Below, one piece after another: positions 53,848 to 63,294 of a stretch of DNA of 64,000 nt. The translations under genes were made by a program, and so were the position numbers. Each line of letters begins with the position of its first letter. Within the stretch, counting starts at the first letter, position 1. The stretch comes from Novosphingobium pentaromativorans US6-1 (GTDB lineage: Bacteria; Pseudomonadota; Alphaproteobacteria; Sphingomonadales; Sphingomonadaceae), in contig NZ_CP009291.1 of assembly GCF_000767465.1 (NCBI RefSeq), positions 1,815,501 to 1,879,500 on the forward strand, written 5' to 3'. Under the pieces are notes generated by a model. That model ran no database searches. It was not told the DNA's origin and saw only the letters and a list, made by a program, of their open reading frames with translations.

Positions 53848-54969
53848 TCACTGGTTCAGGAATCCTTCGACGACGCGATCGAGCGCGGGAACGTCCAGCA
53901 GGAACGAGTCGTGCCCGAACGGGGCGGAAAGCTCGACGAAGCTCACCGGCAGGCCCGCGGCATTGAGCGCGTGGACCACATTGCGCGATTCGGAGGTGGG
54001 GTAGAGCCAGTCGGTATCGAAGCTGACGAGGCAGAAGCGCGCCTTCGAGCGGGCGAAGGCGTTGGCCAGCATCCCGCCATGCTCCTCCGCGAGGTCGAAA
54101 TAGTCCATCGCGCGGGTGATGTAGAGATAGGAATTGGCGTCGAACCGGTCGGTGAATGACAGGCCCTGGTAGCGCAGGTAGGATTCGACCTGGAAATCGG
54201 CATCGAAGCCGAAGGTCTTCTCGCTGCGGTCCTGCAGGCGGCGGCCGAACTTTTCGGTCAGACCGGCTTCGGACAGATACGTGATGTGCGCGGCCATGCG
54301 CGCGACCGAGAGACCCTTTTCGGGGCCCTTCCCGCCGTTCTCCTTGGCCTCGTAATAGGCGCCCTCGCGCCAGTCGGGATCGGCCATGATCGCCTGGCGC
54401 CCCACTTCGTGGAAGGCGATGTTCTGCGCCGAATGACGCGCGGTCGAAGCGATGACCAGCGCGGCGCGCACGCGTTCGGGGAAGTTCGCCGCCAGCGAAA
54501 GCGCCTGCATCCCGCCCATGGAGCCGCCGACGACGGCGTGGAGCTGGTCGATTCCCAAGGCGTCGAGCAGGGCGATGTGGCCGCGCACCATGTCGCGGAT
54601 GGTGATGACCGGGAAGCGCATGCCGTAAGGCTTGCCGTCCGGGCCAGGGCTCGCCGGACCGGTCGAGCCCATGCACGAGCCGATGACATTGGCGCAGACG
54701 ATAAAGAAGCGATCCGTGTCGATTGGCTTGCCCGGCCCGACCATGCGCACCCACCAGCCCGGCTTGCCGGTCTTGGGATGGTCGGACATGACGTGCTGAT
54801 CGCCGGTCAGGGCGTGGCAGATGAGGATCGCGTTGTCGCGAGCCTCGTTGAGGGTTCCGTGCGTCTCGTAAGCGATGCGCACGCCTTCGAGGCTCTGCCC
54901 GCCGTCAAGCGGAAGAGGCTGCGCCAGTTCGAGGACTTTACTGGTTTCCATGTCGCGGGCCGTGGCCAT
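53848..54969 (-). CDS. metX: Homoserine O-acyltransferase MetX
   Basis: A 373-residue alpha/beta-hydrolase-fold acyltransferase that activates homoserine for methionine synthesis. The nucleophile motif is [15 protein letters not shown], the oxyanion region is [11 protein letters not shown], and the Asp and His of the triad are in [11 protein letters not shown] and [23 protein letters not shown] at 54969 is the chosen start. It is divergent from hisC with 86 bases between, in which GATTGACAG is repeated (minus strand) at 55002-55010 and 55016-55024. I see no SAM riboswitch. Confidence 0.94.
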   Translation of the reverse strand: MATARDMETSKVLELAQPLPLDGGQSLEGVRIAYETHGTLNEARDNAILICHALTGDQHVMSDHPKTGKPGWWVRMVGPGKPIDTDRFFIVCANVIGSCMGSTGPASPGPDGKPYGMRFPVITIRDMVRGHIALLDALGIDQLHAVVGGSMGGMQALSLAANFPERVRAALVIASTARHSAQNIAFHEVGRQAIMADPDWREGAYYEAKENGGKGPEKGLSVARMAAHITYLSEAGLTEKFGRRLQDRSEKTFGFDADFQVESYLRYQGLSFTDRFDANSYLYITRAMDYFDLAEEHGGMLANAFARSKARFCLVSFDTDWLYPTSESRNVVHALNAAGLPVSFVELSAPFGHDSFLLDVPALDRVVEGFLNQ

Positions 54970-55055
54970 AATGAACCGCCAAGTGGGGGACGTCCCGGCA
55001 ACTGTCAATCACAGGCTGTCAATCGGTCCCACGCTGCGTTAAAGGCGCGCGCGTG

Positions 55056-56168
55056 ATGACCGACACCGAAACCCGTTCGAAAGCCCCGCAGCCCAAGCCC
55101 TGGATCGAGGCGATTCACGCCTATGTGCCGGGCAAATCCTCCGGCAAGGACGGGCGACCGCTGATCAAGCTTTCGGCGAACGAGAACCCGCTGGGCACCA
55201 GCGAGGCCGCGCTGGCCGCAAAGGCGCAGGCCCCCGCGCTCTATCCCGACCCGGACAGCAAGGCGCTGCGCGCCAAGCTCGGCGAGTTGCACGGGATCGA
55301 TCCGGCGCGGATCGTCATGGGTACCGGCTCGGACGAACTGCTCAACCTCGCCGCACAGGGCTATGCCGGCCCGGGCGACGAAGTGATCTACGTGCGCTAC
55401 GGCTTTTCGGTCTACGACATTGCCGCGCGTCGCTGCGGCGCGACGCCGGTCGTAGCCCCCGATGCCGACTACGGGACCGATGTCGATGCCCTGATCGCCC
55501 TGGTGACGGACAGGACGCGCGTAGTCTTCATCGCCAACCCGAACAACCCGACCGGATCCTACCTGCCCAAGGGCGAGATCGCACGGCTCCACGCAGCGCT
55601 GCCCGCCGACGTGCTGCTGGTGCTCGACCAGGCTTACGGCGAATACGTCGCGCCCGAGGACGAGGACGGCGCGATGGCACTGGCCGCCGCGCACGATAAC
55701 GTGCTGGTCACCCGCACATTCTCCAAGATCTTCGGACTTGCCGGCGAGCGTATCGGCTGGGGCACCGGCGCGCCGGGCATCATCCAGACGCTCAACCGCA
55801 TCCGCGGTCCCTTCAACGTATCGAGCACCGGGCAGGCGATGGCGCTTGCCGCGCTGGAAGACACCGCTTTCGTCGAGCACAGCCGCGTACACAACCGCGA
55901 CGAGCGGGCCCGCTTCGTCGAGAAGATCGAGGCTCTGGGCAACCATGGCCTGCGCGCGCTGCCGAGCCAGGCGAACTTCGTGCTGATCCTGTTCGAGGGC
56001 CCGCTCTCCGCCGAGACCGCCTTCGACGGCCTTGCCGAACGCGGCTATATCGTGCGCTGGCTGCCCGGGCAGGGCCTGCCGCAGGCTCTGCGCATCACCA
56101 TCGGCAAACGCGCCGACCTCGACGTGATCGCCGATGTACTGCGCGACATGGCGCAGGCCGCCAAATGA
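55056..56168 (+). CDS. hisC: Histidinol-phosphate aminotransferase
   Basis: A 370-residue PLP-dependent aminotransferase. The lysine Schiff-base segment is [18 protein letters not shown], and [14 protein letters not shown] and [14 protein letters not shown] are class-II/HisC features. It transaminates imidazole-acetol phosphate and, in such bacteria, often aromatic 2-oxoacids too; the prephenate dehydrogenase gene overlapping its end fits that. The ATG at 55056 is preferred to the GTG one codon earlier. Confidence 0.93.
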   Translation: MTDTETRSKAPQPKPWIEAIHAYVPGKSSGKDGRPLIKLSANENPLGTSEAALAAKAQAPALYPDPDSKALRAKLGELHGIDPARIVMGTGSDELLNLAAQGYAGPGDEVIYVRYGFSVYDIAARRCGATPVVAPDADYGTDVDALIALVTDRTRVVFIANPNNPTGSYLPKGEIARLHAALPADVLLVLDQAYGEYVAPEDEDGAMALAAAHDNVLVTRTFSKIFGLAGERIGWGTGAPGIIQTLNRIRGPFNVSSTGQAMALAALEDTAFVEHSRVHNRDERARFVEKIEALGNHGLRALPSQANFVLILFEGPLSAETAFDGLAERGYIVRWLPGQGLPQALRITIGKRADLDVIADVLRDMAQAAK

Positions 56169-57091
56169 GCTTCGAAAAAGTCGCCATCATCGGCCTGGGG
56201 CTGCAGGGCGGATCGATCGGCCTGGCCACGCAGGAATTTCTGCCCGAGGTCCAGACCTCCGGTTTCGACCTCGATCCCGCCACCCGCGCCCGTGCTGCCG
56301 ACCGCGGCCTTGTCCACCAGGTCTGCGAAACCGCGGCCGAGGCAGTGCGGGATGCCGATCTCGTGATCTTCTGCGTGCCCCCCGGCGTCATGGGCGAAGC
56401 GGCCCTCGACGTGCGCGACGCCTTGCGCAAGGATGCACTGATCAGCGATGTCGGTTCGTGCAAGCAGTCTATCGCGGCAGCCCTGCGCGAAGCCCTGCCC
56501 GATCACTACGTGATCCCGGCACACCCGGTCGCGGGCACGGAAAACTCCGGTCCGGATGCGGGCTTTGCCCACCTGTTCCGCAACCGCTGGTGCATCGTCA
56601 CCCCGCCCGAGCACACCGATCTCGTCAAGCTCTCGCAGCTCGTCGAATTCTGGGAAGCGCTCGGCGCCAACGTCGAGATCATGGACGCGCAGCACCATGA
56701 CCTCGTCCTCGCCGTGACCAGCCACCTGCCTCACCTGATCGCCTATACCATCGTCGGTACCGCCTCCGATCTCGAGGACGTGACCCAGAGCGAGGTGATC
56801 AAGTACTCTGCCGGCGGTTTCCGCGACTTCACGCGCATCGCCGCCAGCGATCCAACGATGTGGCGCGACGTCTTCCTGACCAACAAGGAAGCGGTGCTCA
56901 CCATGTTGCAGCGCTTCACCGAAGACCTCACCGCCTTGCAGCGCGCGATCCGCGTGGGTGACGGCGATGCGCTGTTCGAGCAGTTCGCGCGCACCCGCGC
57001 GATCCGCCGCTCGATCATCCAGGAAGGTCAGGACGATTCCCGCCCCGACTTCGGTCGCGGCGACCACGAGAACGGAACGAAGAAAATCTGA
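56165..57091 (+). CDS. tyrA: Prephenate/arogenate dehydrogenase
   Basis: A 308-residue dehydrogenase making 4-hydroxyphenylpyruvate (or tyrosine from arogenate). Features are the NAD motif [25 protein letters not shown], and [14 protein letters not shown] with the catalytic His, typical of the family. The start overlaps the hisC stop (ATGA). With hisC it completes the end of tyrosine synthesis. Cofactor and substrate preference cannot be told. Confidence 0.92.
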   Translation: MSFEKVAIIGLGLQGGSIGLATQEFLPEVQTSGFDLDPATRARAADRGLVHQVCETAAEAVRDADLVIFCVPPGVMGEAALDVRDALRKDALISDVGSCKQSIAAALREALPDHYVIPAHPVAGTENSGPDAGFAHLFRNRWCIVTPPEHTDLVKLSQLVEFWEALGANVEIMDAQHHDLVLAVTSHLPHLIAYTIVGTASDLEDVTQSEVIKYSAGGFRDFTRIAASDPTMWRDVFLTNKEAVLTMLQRFTEDLTALQRAIRVGDGDALFEQFARTRAIRRSIIQEGQDDSRPDFGRGDHENGTKKI

Positions 57092-57161
57092 GGCCCGCAG
57101 GACCTTTTTCGGCTACCCGGCTTTGAGCGGAGGACAGCCCCCGCACCGGAGCCCTGCCCCC

Positions 57162-57941
57162 ATGAAATTATCGATCCGTACCGAGCTCGACTATTCGCTC
57201 CCGGCTCCCGCCGACGTGCTGCTTCAGATCGAGGCGGCCATCCTGCCCGAACAGAAAGTGCTGCGCGCCCATATCGACCTGCCGCCTGTCGAGCACTTCG
57301 CGCGCATCCCCGGGCATGACAACATCGGCGACCGCATCTGGCTGGCAGCGGCGGAAACGCTGAAGGTCCACTACGAGGCTACAGTGGAACCGGTGCGCAT
57401 GCTCGCCCGTGTCGACGACCTCGCGGCGGTTCCGGCCCACCTGCTGCCCGGGGAGACGGTCGATTACCTGATGCCTTCGCGGTACTGCCCATCGGACACC
57501 TTCCAGAACCTGGTCGAGGCCGAATTCGGCGGGCTGCAGGGCGGCGCGCGCGTCGGTGCGATCCGCGACTGGATCGGCCAGCACCTCACTTACGTGGTCG
57601 GATCGAGCGAGAGCAGCACCTGCGCCGAGCAGACTTTCGTCACCCGGCAGGGGGTCTGCCGCGATTTCGCGCACCTGATGATCACGCTCACCCGCGCCAG
57701 TGCGATCCCGGCGCGCTTTGCCAGCGTCTATGGCCTGGGCGTCGACCCGCAGGATTTCCACGCCGTAGCCGAAGTGTTCCTGGACGGTGCCTGGCACATG
57801 GTCGACGCCACCGGCATGTCGCGCCCCGAGTGCATCGCCAAGATCGGCGTGGGCCGCGACGCCGCCGACGTCTCGTTCCTCACCAGCTACGGTGCGGTCA
57901 CGCTCAATTCGCAAAGTGTGGAAGTCACTGAAGTGGCATAG
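57162..57941 (+). CDS. Transglutaminase-like cysteine protease-fold protein
   Basis: A 259-residue protein with an N-terminal beta domain and a transglutaminase-like core. The triad is visible as Cys in TRQGVCRDFAHLMI, His in DFHAVAEVFLDGAWHM, and Asp in VDATGMS. Such bacterial proteins are probably peptidases; the known role is unclear. It follows the prephenate dehydrogenase gene after 70 bases and precedes a convergent plsC. Confidence 0.87.
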   Translation: MKLSIRTELDYSLPAPADVLLQIEAAILPEQKVLRAHIDLPPVEHFARIPGHDNIGDRIWLAAAETLKVHYEATVEPVRMLARVDDLAAVPAHLLPGETVDYLMPSRYCPSDTFQNLVEAEFGGLQGGARVGAIRDWIGQHLTYVVGSSESSTCAEQTFVTRQGVCRDFAHLMITLTRASAIPARFASVYGLGVDPQDFHAVAEVFLDGAWHMVDATGMSRPECIAKIGVGRDAADVSFLTSYGAVTLNSQSVEVTEVA

Positions 57942-58032
57942 CCGCCGAGACCGCTATCACCTTCGTAATCCCTGCGCAGGCGGGGATGCTGCTTTCCTCA
58001 CCGCCTGCGCCCCGGGCCGCAGGTCAGCCTGG

Positions 58033-58728
58033 TCAGCGATTGAGCGCGTTGATCGCCTCGGTCACGCGCGCTTCCACTTCCTTGCGCGGCAGACCGGCCT
58101 CGATCCGCTCGCCCACCCGCACGGTGATCACTCCGGGTTTTTTCCAGCGCCGGTGGTAGAGCCGCCCGCTGTCGACCGCGACCGGCACGACCGGCAGGCC
58201 GAGCAGCTTGTAGACCCCGGCGAAGCCAGACTGCAGTTCGCCGCGCGTTCCATGCGCAACGCGCGTACCTTCGGGGAAGATCGCCAGCGGCCTGCCCCTG
58301 GCTGCGAAGTGCCTGGCATTGGCCACCATTGCCCGCAGGGCCTTTGCCCCCTCCTCGCGTTGGACGACGACGATGCCGTAGCGCATCGCCGCAGCGCCCC
58401 AACCGGGAATGCGGGCAAGCTCCGCCTTGGGGAACGGCACCGGCCAGTCCATCAGCGAAGGCAGGTCGATGGCTTCGAAGAAGCTTTCATGCTTGATCGC
58501 CACCAGCACCCCGTCATTGGGCATCTCGCCCTCGACGACCACGCGCATGCCCAGCAGCCAGCGGGCACAGGCACGATGGTATCGCGACCAGCCGCGCACG
58601 ACGCGGCGTGCCGGCATTTCGCCCAGCTTTGCGGCCAGAAAAAAGCCCAGCACATAGAAGATCGAGCCGGTATAGAAGGCAGCGTAGAACGCGAGACTGC
58701 GCAAGACGTCGGCCGGGGTGCTGCGCAT
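58033..58728 (-). CDS. plsC: 1-acyl-sn-glycerol-3-phosphate acyltransferase
   Basis: A 231-residue membrane-associated acyltransferase. The first motif reads AIKHESFFEAID (H-x4-E rather than H-x4-D, as in other alphaproteobacterial PlsC proteins) and the second is FPEGTRVAHG. A hydrophobic N-terminal helix spans about residues 10-35. It makes phosphatidic acid. The start at 58728 overlaps the stop of the YdcF-type gene by one base; a GTG four codons earlier is an alternative. Confidence 0.9.
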   Translation of the reverse strand: MRSTPADVLRSLAFYAAFYTGSIFYVLGFFLAAKLGEMPARRVVRGWSRYHRACARWLLGMRVVVEGEMPNDGVLVAIKHESFFEAIDLPSLMDWPVPFPKAELARIPGWGAAAMRYGIVVVQREEGAKALRAMVANARHFAARGRPLAIFPEGTRVAHGTRGELQSGFAGVYKLLGLPVVPVAVDSGRLYHRRWKKPGVITVRVGERIEAGLPRKEVEARVTEAINALNR

Positions 58729-59258
58729 CACTTGCCCCACAGGTTCAGCACGAAGCGCGCCAGCAGCTTGTGATATTCAAGGAACAGCGCACCGAGACTG
58801 GGGCGCGAGGATACCGCGTCCGGTTTCAGCTCGACACCGGCAGGCATTTCCCGCGAGATTTCCAGCATGGCGCGGCGCATGTGCCAGTCGGCAGTGACGA
58901 GCCGCACCGATTTCGACTTGTGCTCGCTGACCCATTGCGCCGCCTCGATCGCGTTCGAGCGCGTATCGTAGGCGTTGTAGCCAAGCGTGATGCAGCATTC
59001 GAGCAGCTTGTCCGAGACGCCGAACTGGGCGGCAAACTCGCGCGGCTTGACCTCGCGGTCGACGCCCGAGACGAGCAGGCGCGAGGCCTCACCCTCCTTC
59101 AGGACATCCAGCGCGTGCTCGATCCGTCCAGCGCTGCCGGTCAGCACGATGATCGCATCGGTCTTCGTCCCGTCGAGCGGCTGCGGCAGCGCGATGGCGA
59201 ACCACAGGAACCCGAAAAGCCAGGCAAGGAACAGGAATGCGACCGTGCGACGAAACAT
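58728..59258 (-). CDS. YdcF/SanA-type DUF218 protein
   Basis: A 176-residue protein with an N-terminal membrane segment (FLFLAWLFGFLWFAIAL) and a DUF218 domain: AIIVLTGSAGRIEHALDVLK, SRLLVSGVDREV, then DTRSNAIEAAQWV and LVTADWHMRRAML. The family occurs in envelope and peptidoglycan contexts; its activity is unknown. It lies between ftsX and plsC in one operon. Confidence 0.88.
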   Translation of the reverse strand: MFRRTVAFLFLAWLFGFLWFAIALPQPLDGTKTDAIIVLTGSAGRIEHALDVLKEGEASRLLVSGVDREVKPREFAAQFGVSDKLLECCITLGYNAYDTRSNAIEAAQWVSEHKSKSVRLVTADWHMRRAMLEISREMPAGVELKPDAVSSRPSLGALFLEYHKLLARFVLNLWGK

Positions 59259-59268
59259 CTTGTGTGTA

Positions 59269-60195
59269 CTATAGCATCTTGCGCAGGGCGTGCATCACCG
59301 TGAGCCGCGCCGTGACCATTGCCAGCAATGTGGCCAGCAATGGGACAAGTGCAAGGAGCAGCCAGTCGCTCCAGATCAACGCGCCGTTATCGACCAGCCC
59401 TGCCCCCAGCCCGGCGAAGCGGCGGCCCAGTGCGAAGATAACCACCATCGCCAGGACCAGCCCGACCGCCCCGCCGCCCGCCGCGTCGTAGCCGATCGAA
59501 CGCTGGAAGACGCGCGCGACCTGGGCATCGGTACCGCCGAGCAGGTGAACGATCTCGATTGTATCGCGATTCGCGCCGAGCGCCGAGCGGGCCGCCAGCA
59601 GCACCGCCGCGGCGAGCGCAAGCGCCAGCAGGCCGACAAGCACCATGGCAAGCAATTGCAGCGAAACCATCGCGTCGAACACCGGCTTGAGCCAGTTCGA
59701 CTGCGCATCGATTTTCGCGGACGGCGCCACCGGCATGACTGCCTGCTCCATCGCGGCAAGCCGGGCTGGCGTGGCCTGACGGTCCAGCCGCACGTCGATC
59801 AGCGCGGGAATCGGGATCGCCGTGCCCGTCGCATCGTCGATGCCGGTGCCAAGCCAGGGCTCGATCAGGGCATCCAGCTCGGTCTGGGGGACCAGCCGCA
59901 GGCCGGCGATGCCCGGCAGGTCCTTGATCGCCGCAACCGCGCGCTTCGCCTGCTTTGCGCGCAAGTCGGCGCGCGGCTCGACGATCTGGATGGTGACGCC
60001 GCCCTCGATCTCGGCGCGCGCGGCGCTGACGGCATTGCCCAGCGCCAGGCCTGCCGCAAGCGCAATGGCCGTCATCGCCACCATGATCGCGATGACCCAG
60101 GGCATCGGCCCGGACATCCGCCCCTGCGGGATCAGCTCGGCCTCGCCCCGGCCCATCAGCCGGCGCCCGCCGCCCAGTAAGGTGCGCAGGCTCAC
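59269..60195 (-). CDS. ftsX: Cell-division ABC transporter permease FtsX
   Basis: A 308-residue four-helix membrane protein: one N-terminal helix (AIMVAMTAIALAAGLALG), a periplasmic domain (about 55-185), and three C-terminal helices. The sequence DTIEIVHLLGGTDAQVARVF is the typical coupling region. With FtsE it controls peptidoglycan hydrolases at the septum. It overlaps ftsE by four bases. Confidence 0.92.
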   Translation of the reverse strand: MSLRTLLGGGRRLMGRGEAELIPQGRMSGPMPWVIAIMVAMTAIALAAGLALGNAVSAARAEIEGGVTIQIVEPRADLRAKQAKRAVAAIKDLPGIAGLRLVPQTELDALIEPWLGTGIDDATGTAIPIPALIDVRLDRQATPARLAAMEQAVMPVAPSAKIDAQSNWLKPVFDAMVSLQLLAMVLVGLLALALAAAVLLAARSALGANRDTIEIVHLLGGTDAQVARVFQRSIGYDAAGGGAVGLVLAMVVIFALGRRFAGLGAGLVDNGALIWSDWLLLALVPLLATLLAMVTARLTVMHALRKML

Positions 60196-60911
60196 TGCAT
60201 CTTCCTCGGCGGGTAGCGCAGCGCTCCGGTCGGATCGGACAGGCGGCCGCGGTCGAGCCGCATGATCAGGCTCTCGGGCACCTTGCGCAGCAGGTCGAGA
60301 TCGTGGGTCGCGACGACGACGGTGGTGCCCTGGCGGTTGAGCATCTCGAACAGGCGCATCAGCTTGAGCGCCATCTCCGGGTCGACGTTGCCGGTCGGCT
60401 CGTCGGCGACCAGCATCGCGGGGCGCGCGATCACGGCGCGGGCGATCGCCACGCGCTGCTGCTCACCGCCGGAAAGAGTGGGCGGGCGCGCATCGATGCG
60501 GTCGGCAAGGCCCACCCAGTCGAGAATGTCGCGGACCGGCCCGGCGAGGTCCTTTTCCTGGTGGCCGGCCACGCGCAGCGGCAGCGCGACGTTGTCGAAG
60601 GCGGACAAGTGCGGGATCAACCGGAAGTCCTGGAAGACCACGCCGATCCGCCGCCGCAGCCCCGGCAGGCGGCTGCGCGGCATGGTGATCGCATCGGTCC
60701 CGAACATGCGGATCATCCCGCGCGAAGGGCGCTGGGCAAGATAGAGCAGGCGCAGCAGCGAAGTCTTTCCCGCGCCGCTGGCGCCCGTCAGGAAGTAAAA
60801 GCGCCCCGGGAACAAGGTGAAGCTCAAGTCGCTGAGAACCTCGCGATCGGTTCCGTAGCGAAGCCCCACGTTGTCGAAGTGAATGATTTCCCCGTCCGCA
60901 GTCATACTCAT
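60192..60911 (-). CDS. ftsE: Cell-division ATP-binding protein FtsE
   Basis: A 239-residue ABC ATPase. Walker A is GASGAGKTSLL, the signature LSGGEQQRVAIARA, Walker B MLVADEPTGNVDPE, and the switch His lies in VVVATHDLDLL. It drives FtsX. ATG codons at 60911 and 60905 are both possible. It leads an ftsE-ftsX-ydcF-plsC run and is divergent from the zinc-ribbon gene. Confidence 0.94.
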   Translation of the reverse strand: MSMTADGEIIHFDNVGLRYGTDREVLSDLSFTLFPGRFYFLTGASGAGKTSLLRLLYLAQRPSRGMIRMFGTDAITMPRSRLPGLRRRIGVVFQDFRLIPHLSAFDNVALPLRVAGHQEKDLAGPVRDILDWVGLADRIDARPPTLSGGEQQRVAIARAVIARPAMLVADEPTGNVDPEMALKLMRLFEMLNRQGTTVVVATHDLDLLRKVPESLIMRLDRGRLSDPTGALRYPPRKMQ

Positions 60912-61054
60912 CTGGTTCGTCAGTGTGTCCGGGTCCGAACGGGCGATTTGCGGCCTATAGCGAGCATTGAATGTGGAAAAAAGGCCATTGGGCCGCCTAC
61001 CCACATGTCCGACGCTTGTCCCGCGCGAGCTAACCGTGCTTATAACATGACACC

Positions 61055-61918
61055 ATGATCATCGCCTGTCCTGCCTGCTCTACGCGCTACGCCGTCCCGG
61101 ACAGCGCCATCGGCGTGGATGGCCGCACCGTTCGTTGCGCCAAATGCCGCCACAGCTGGTTCCAGGAAGGTCCGGAACTCGCCCTTGCCGAAACCGAAGC
61201 GCAGGCCGCGGCCCAGCGCTCGGCGCAGGAAGCCCCGCCGCCCCGGCCGGCTCCCGCGACCGATGAGGGCGCTGCCGACACAGGCGCCGCAGAGCAGCAA
61301 TCCGCGCGTGAGCCGGAACCGGTGGCACCCGGGCGCACCTCGAGCTTCACCCGGGACGATTCCCCGCTGCCGCCGGCACCGCCCAGGACACCACAGCGCA
61401 CGGTGTCATCCTACTACGACGACACCGTCGGTGCGCGTTACGCAGACGAGTCCCATTCCAGCTTCGATTTCTCGCCACCGTTCCGCCCGCGCCGCAACTG
61501 GACCAAGATCGGCACCATCGCGGCCGGCGTCTTCGCCGTCGCCACCCTGAGCCTGACCGGGGCCGTGGCATGGTTCGGCCTGCCCGACTGGGTGCCGATC
61601 CCGCGCCAGAGCTTCACCAAGGCACAGCCCGACCTGCAGCTGGACTTCCCGCGCAAGCGGCAGGATCGCAAACCCCTGCCCGACGGCACCGAATTCTTCA
61701 GCGTGAGCGGCACGATCAGCAACATCGGCAGCGAATCGCGCTACGTGCCTTCGCTGCTCGTCGTCCTGCGCGACGATCGCGAGCGCATTGTCTATGAAAA
61801 GGAAATCGTTCCGCCCAAGCGCGAACTCGCGCCCGGCGAAATGGTGACCATCAACGAAGCGCTGACCGACATTCCCAAGGCGGCTGCCGCTGCCGAAATC
61901 GGCTGGAAGCCCGAATAA
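61055..61918 (+). CDS. MJ0042-type zinc-ribbon, DUF3426-like membrane protein
   Basis: A 287-residue protein: the N-terminal zinc ribbon IIACPACSTRYAVPDSAIG..CAKCRHSWF (two CxxC pairs), a long Pro/Ser/Glu-rich linker (about 40-135), one membrane segment (IGTIAAGVFAVATLSLTGAV, about 150-170), then a C-terminal DUF3426-type domain (GTEFFSVSGTISNIGSES). Such proteins neighbour ftsEX in many sphingomonads, as here. The role is unknown. A tRNA gene follows. Confidence 0.87.
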   Translation: MIIACPACSTRYAVPDSAIGVDGRTVRCAKCRHSWFQEGPELALAETEAQAAAQRSAQEAPPPRPAPATDEGAADTGAAEQQSAREPEPVAPGRTSSFTRDDSPLPPAPPRTPQRTVSSYYDDTVGARYADESHSSFDFSPPFRPRRNWTKIGTIAAGVFAVATLSLTGAVAWFGLPDWVPIPRQSFTKAQPDLQLDFPRKRQDRKPLPDGTEFFSVSGTISNIGSESRYVPSLLVVLRDDRERIVYEKEIVPPKRELAPGEMVTINEALTDIPKAAAAAEIGWKPE

Positions 61919-62059
61919 GGCGGGTTCGCGCGCGCCGACTCCGAATTAATTTCGCCTCCTTGAATTTTTATCGGAAACAGCGCTTGCAGCCCCCCAATCC
62001 CTTTGCTAATGGCGCGCTCCTGCCACGGGGCTGGTGCGAACCAAGCCCCGTTTGATTTA

Positions 62060-62146
62060 GCGGTCGTGGCGGAATTGGTAGACGCGCAACGTTGAGGTCG
62101 TTGTGGGCGAAAGCCCGTGGAAGTTCGAGTCTTCTCGACCGCACCA
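62060..62146 (+). tRNA. tRNA-Leu(GAG)
   Basis: GCGGTCG (62060-62066) pairs with CGACCGC (62136-62142) as the acceptor stem, followed by discriminator A and encoded CCA. The D-loop, a 17-base anticodon arm (CAACG-TTGAGGT-CGTTG) with anticodon GAG, a long variable arm and the GTTCGAGTC T-arm are all seen. Its last 14 bases are repeated at 63295. Confidence 0.96.
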
Positions 62147-62148
62147 TC
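62133..62148. repeat. attL-like repeat within tRNA-Leu 3' end
   Basis: TCTCGACCGCACCATC, identical to 63295-63310. Covers the T-arm side of the acceptor stem and the CCA end. Confidence 0.8.
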
Positions 62149-62151
62149 ACC

Positions 62152-62181
62152 AAATCTAAGTGCCTGTGGCACTTAGATTTT
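62152..62181 (+). terminator. Terminator hairpin directly after the tRNA, carried by the element
   Basis: AAATCTAAGTGCC pairs perfectly with GGCACTTAGATTT (13 bp, TGT loop), ending in a short TTTT. It lies five bases after the tRNA end, inside the inserted element. Confidence 0.65.
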
Positions 62182-62576
62182 GGGGTGAACTCTCAAAACC
62201 CATTCCACCCTCTGTTCCACCCTATGCGGGTGAGCTATCCACTGTGCGTGTTCGACAAATGTTCAGGTGGTTGCTACCATTGTTTAATGGATAGATGATT
62301 GGTTCACTCCAGTACCTCATGTCGTTCACGCTTGTTTGTTTGCTTGCTCAGACGACCTCTGGATAGTGCACATCAGGGTGCTGGCGCGAGCCAATCATCA
62401 AAGCAGCACAGTTGGTGTGTTGGTGCGTGGGAATAAGAGTAAAATCTGCACCCAGTTATCCTCACTGGGTATATCTCTTTTTACGAGAGACTAATCCAAA
62501 AAGGCCAGAAGTGTAGCAATCTCCGCTCTGCCCCACGCACAAGCACATCAAAAATAGCTCAGGGGAAAGGCAAAAG
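62182..62576. other. Leader region of the mini-element, no gene seen
   Basis: About 400 AT-rich bases before the single gene. Contains the left pair of TTCCACC repeats. Readings here are short and unconvincing. AGGGGAAAGG at 62561-62570 is the ribosome-binding site of the next gene. Confidence 0.5.
62202..62221. repeat. Left paired direct repeat of the mini-element
   Basis: ATTCCACCCTCTGTTCCACC; 18 of 20 bases match the right copy at 63166-63185. It also contains TTCCACC twice. Resembles integrase arm sites in layout. Confidence 0.65.
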
Positions 62577-63152
62577 ATGGCTAGTGACAAATCACCAAGG
62601 GCTACCCCTGAGGATATTGCGCTGGTCAAGAAGGCCGAAGATGAAATCAAAGCTGAGGTTTCAGTTTTCTCGTTCGACATACCCGCACTGAAAAAGAGGG
62701 TGCCGGATGATGACCCAGCGCAAGCCTTCATCCAGGCTCATCTCTACCTCGACCATGTCATCACCCGATTGCTGAGCGAGAGCGTGCCATTCCCTAGGCA
62801 CCTTCAGCTCGACCGCACCGGCTTCTCCCAGAAACTCCAACTCGTGGCAGCGATGGGGCTTTTGCATCCGAGCCACATTCCCCCGATCAAAGTGGTCAAT
62901 GCCATTCGCAACAAAATTGCACATCAGCTCGACTATGTCGTGAAGTCAGAGGACGAGACGAAACTCCGCTCGTCTCTTCCAAAGGGCACTGACCGGGAGG
63001 ATGATGGAAGTCAGACCTCTCTGGCGGGTTTGCTGCGCCTGCTTGCCGTCATGATAGACGTCGAACGACAGCAGCGGGCATTTGAGCGGACTATGAGAAA
63101 CAGAGCCATGGCAAATGCGCGGGTTGTGTTGGATGGCATCAAAATTGACTGA
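62577..63152 (+). CDS. HEPN-like protein of the mini-element
   Basis: A 191-residue, mostly helical protein, preceded by AGGGGAAAGG. I do not recognise a named family, but residues 107-120 read VVNAIRNKIAHQLD, containing R-N-x3-H (Arg111 and His116), the R-x4-6-H motif of HEPN domains found in RNases, toxins and abortive-infection proteins; the polar residue after Arg is typical. The motif falls after a helical region (about 45-95) as in those domains. No antitoxin-like (MNT) partner is encoded next to it. A role in phage exclusion or RNA cleavage is inference. DUF4145-like proteins are an alternative reading. Confidence 0.6.
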   Translation: MASDKSPRATPEDIALVKKAEDEIKAEVSVFSFDIPALKKRVPDDDPAQAFIQAHLYLDHVITRLLSESVPFPRHLQLDRTGFSQKLQLVAAMGLLHPSHIPPIKVVNAIRNKIAHQLDYVVKSEDETKLRSSLPKGTDREDDGSQTSLAGLLRLLAVMIDVERQQRAFERTMRNRAMANARVVLDGIKID

Positions 63153-63165
63153 ATCAAGCCATTCT

Positions 63166-63185
63166 ATTCCACCCTCCATTCCACC
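63166..63185. repeat. Right paired direct repeat of the mini-element
   Basis: ATTCCACCCTCCATTCCACC, near-copy of 62202-62221 in the same orientation, 110 bases before the right att repeat. Confidence 0.65.
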
Positions 63186-63294
63186 TTGTCCTCTGCGTTA
63201 CCCTGAAACAGCATGACGTGGAATGAGGACAAAACTGAGTCCGCTCAAAAGCTTTTCGGTCACTATGCTGTTGTATGAGAAGGGTTTTTATGCC

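Noticed and set aside
54970..55055. Possible SAM riboswitch in the metX leader
   Set aside because: The 86-base region does not show the conserved loops of SAM-II or SAM/SAH riboswitches as far as I can compare by eye.
58033..58728. PlsC with a broken H-x4-D motif
   Set aside because: H-x4-E occurs in other alphaproteobacterial PlsC proteins, and the FPEGTR motif is intact, so loss of function is not indicated.
62577..63152. A HEPN-MNT toxin-antitoxin pair
   Set aside because: No nucleotidyltransferase reading adjoins the HEPN-like gene inside the element. The NTP-transferase-like gene at 63422 lies outside the border, on the other strand.
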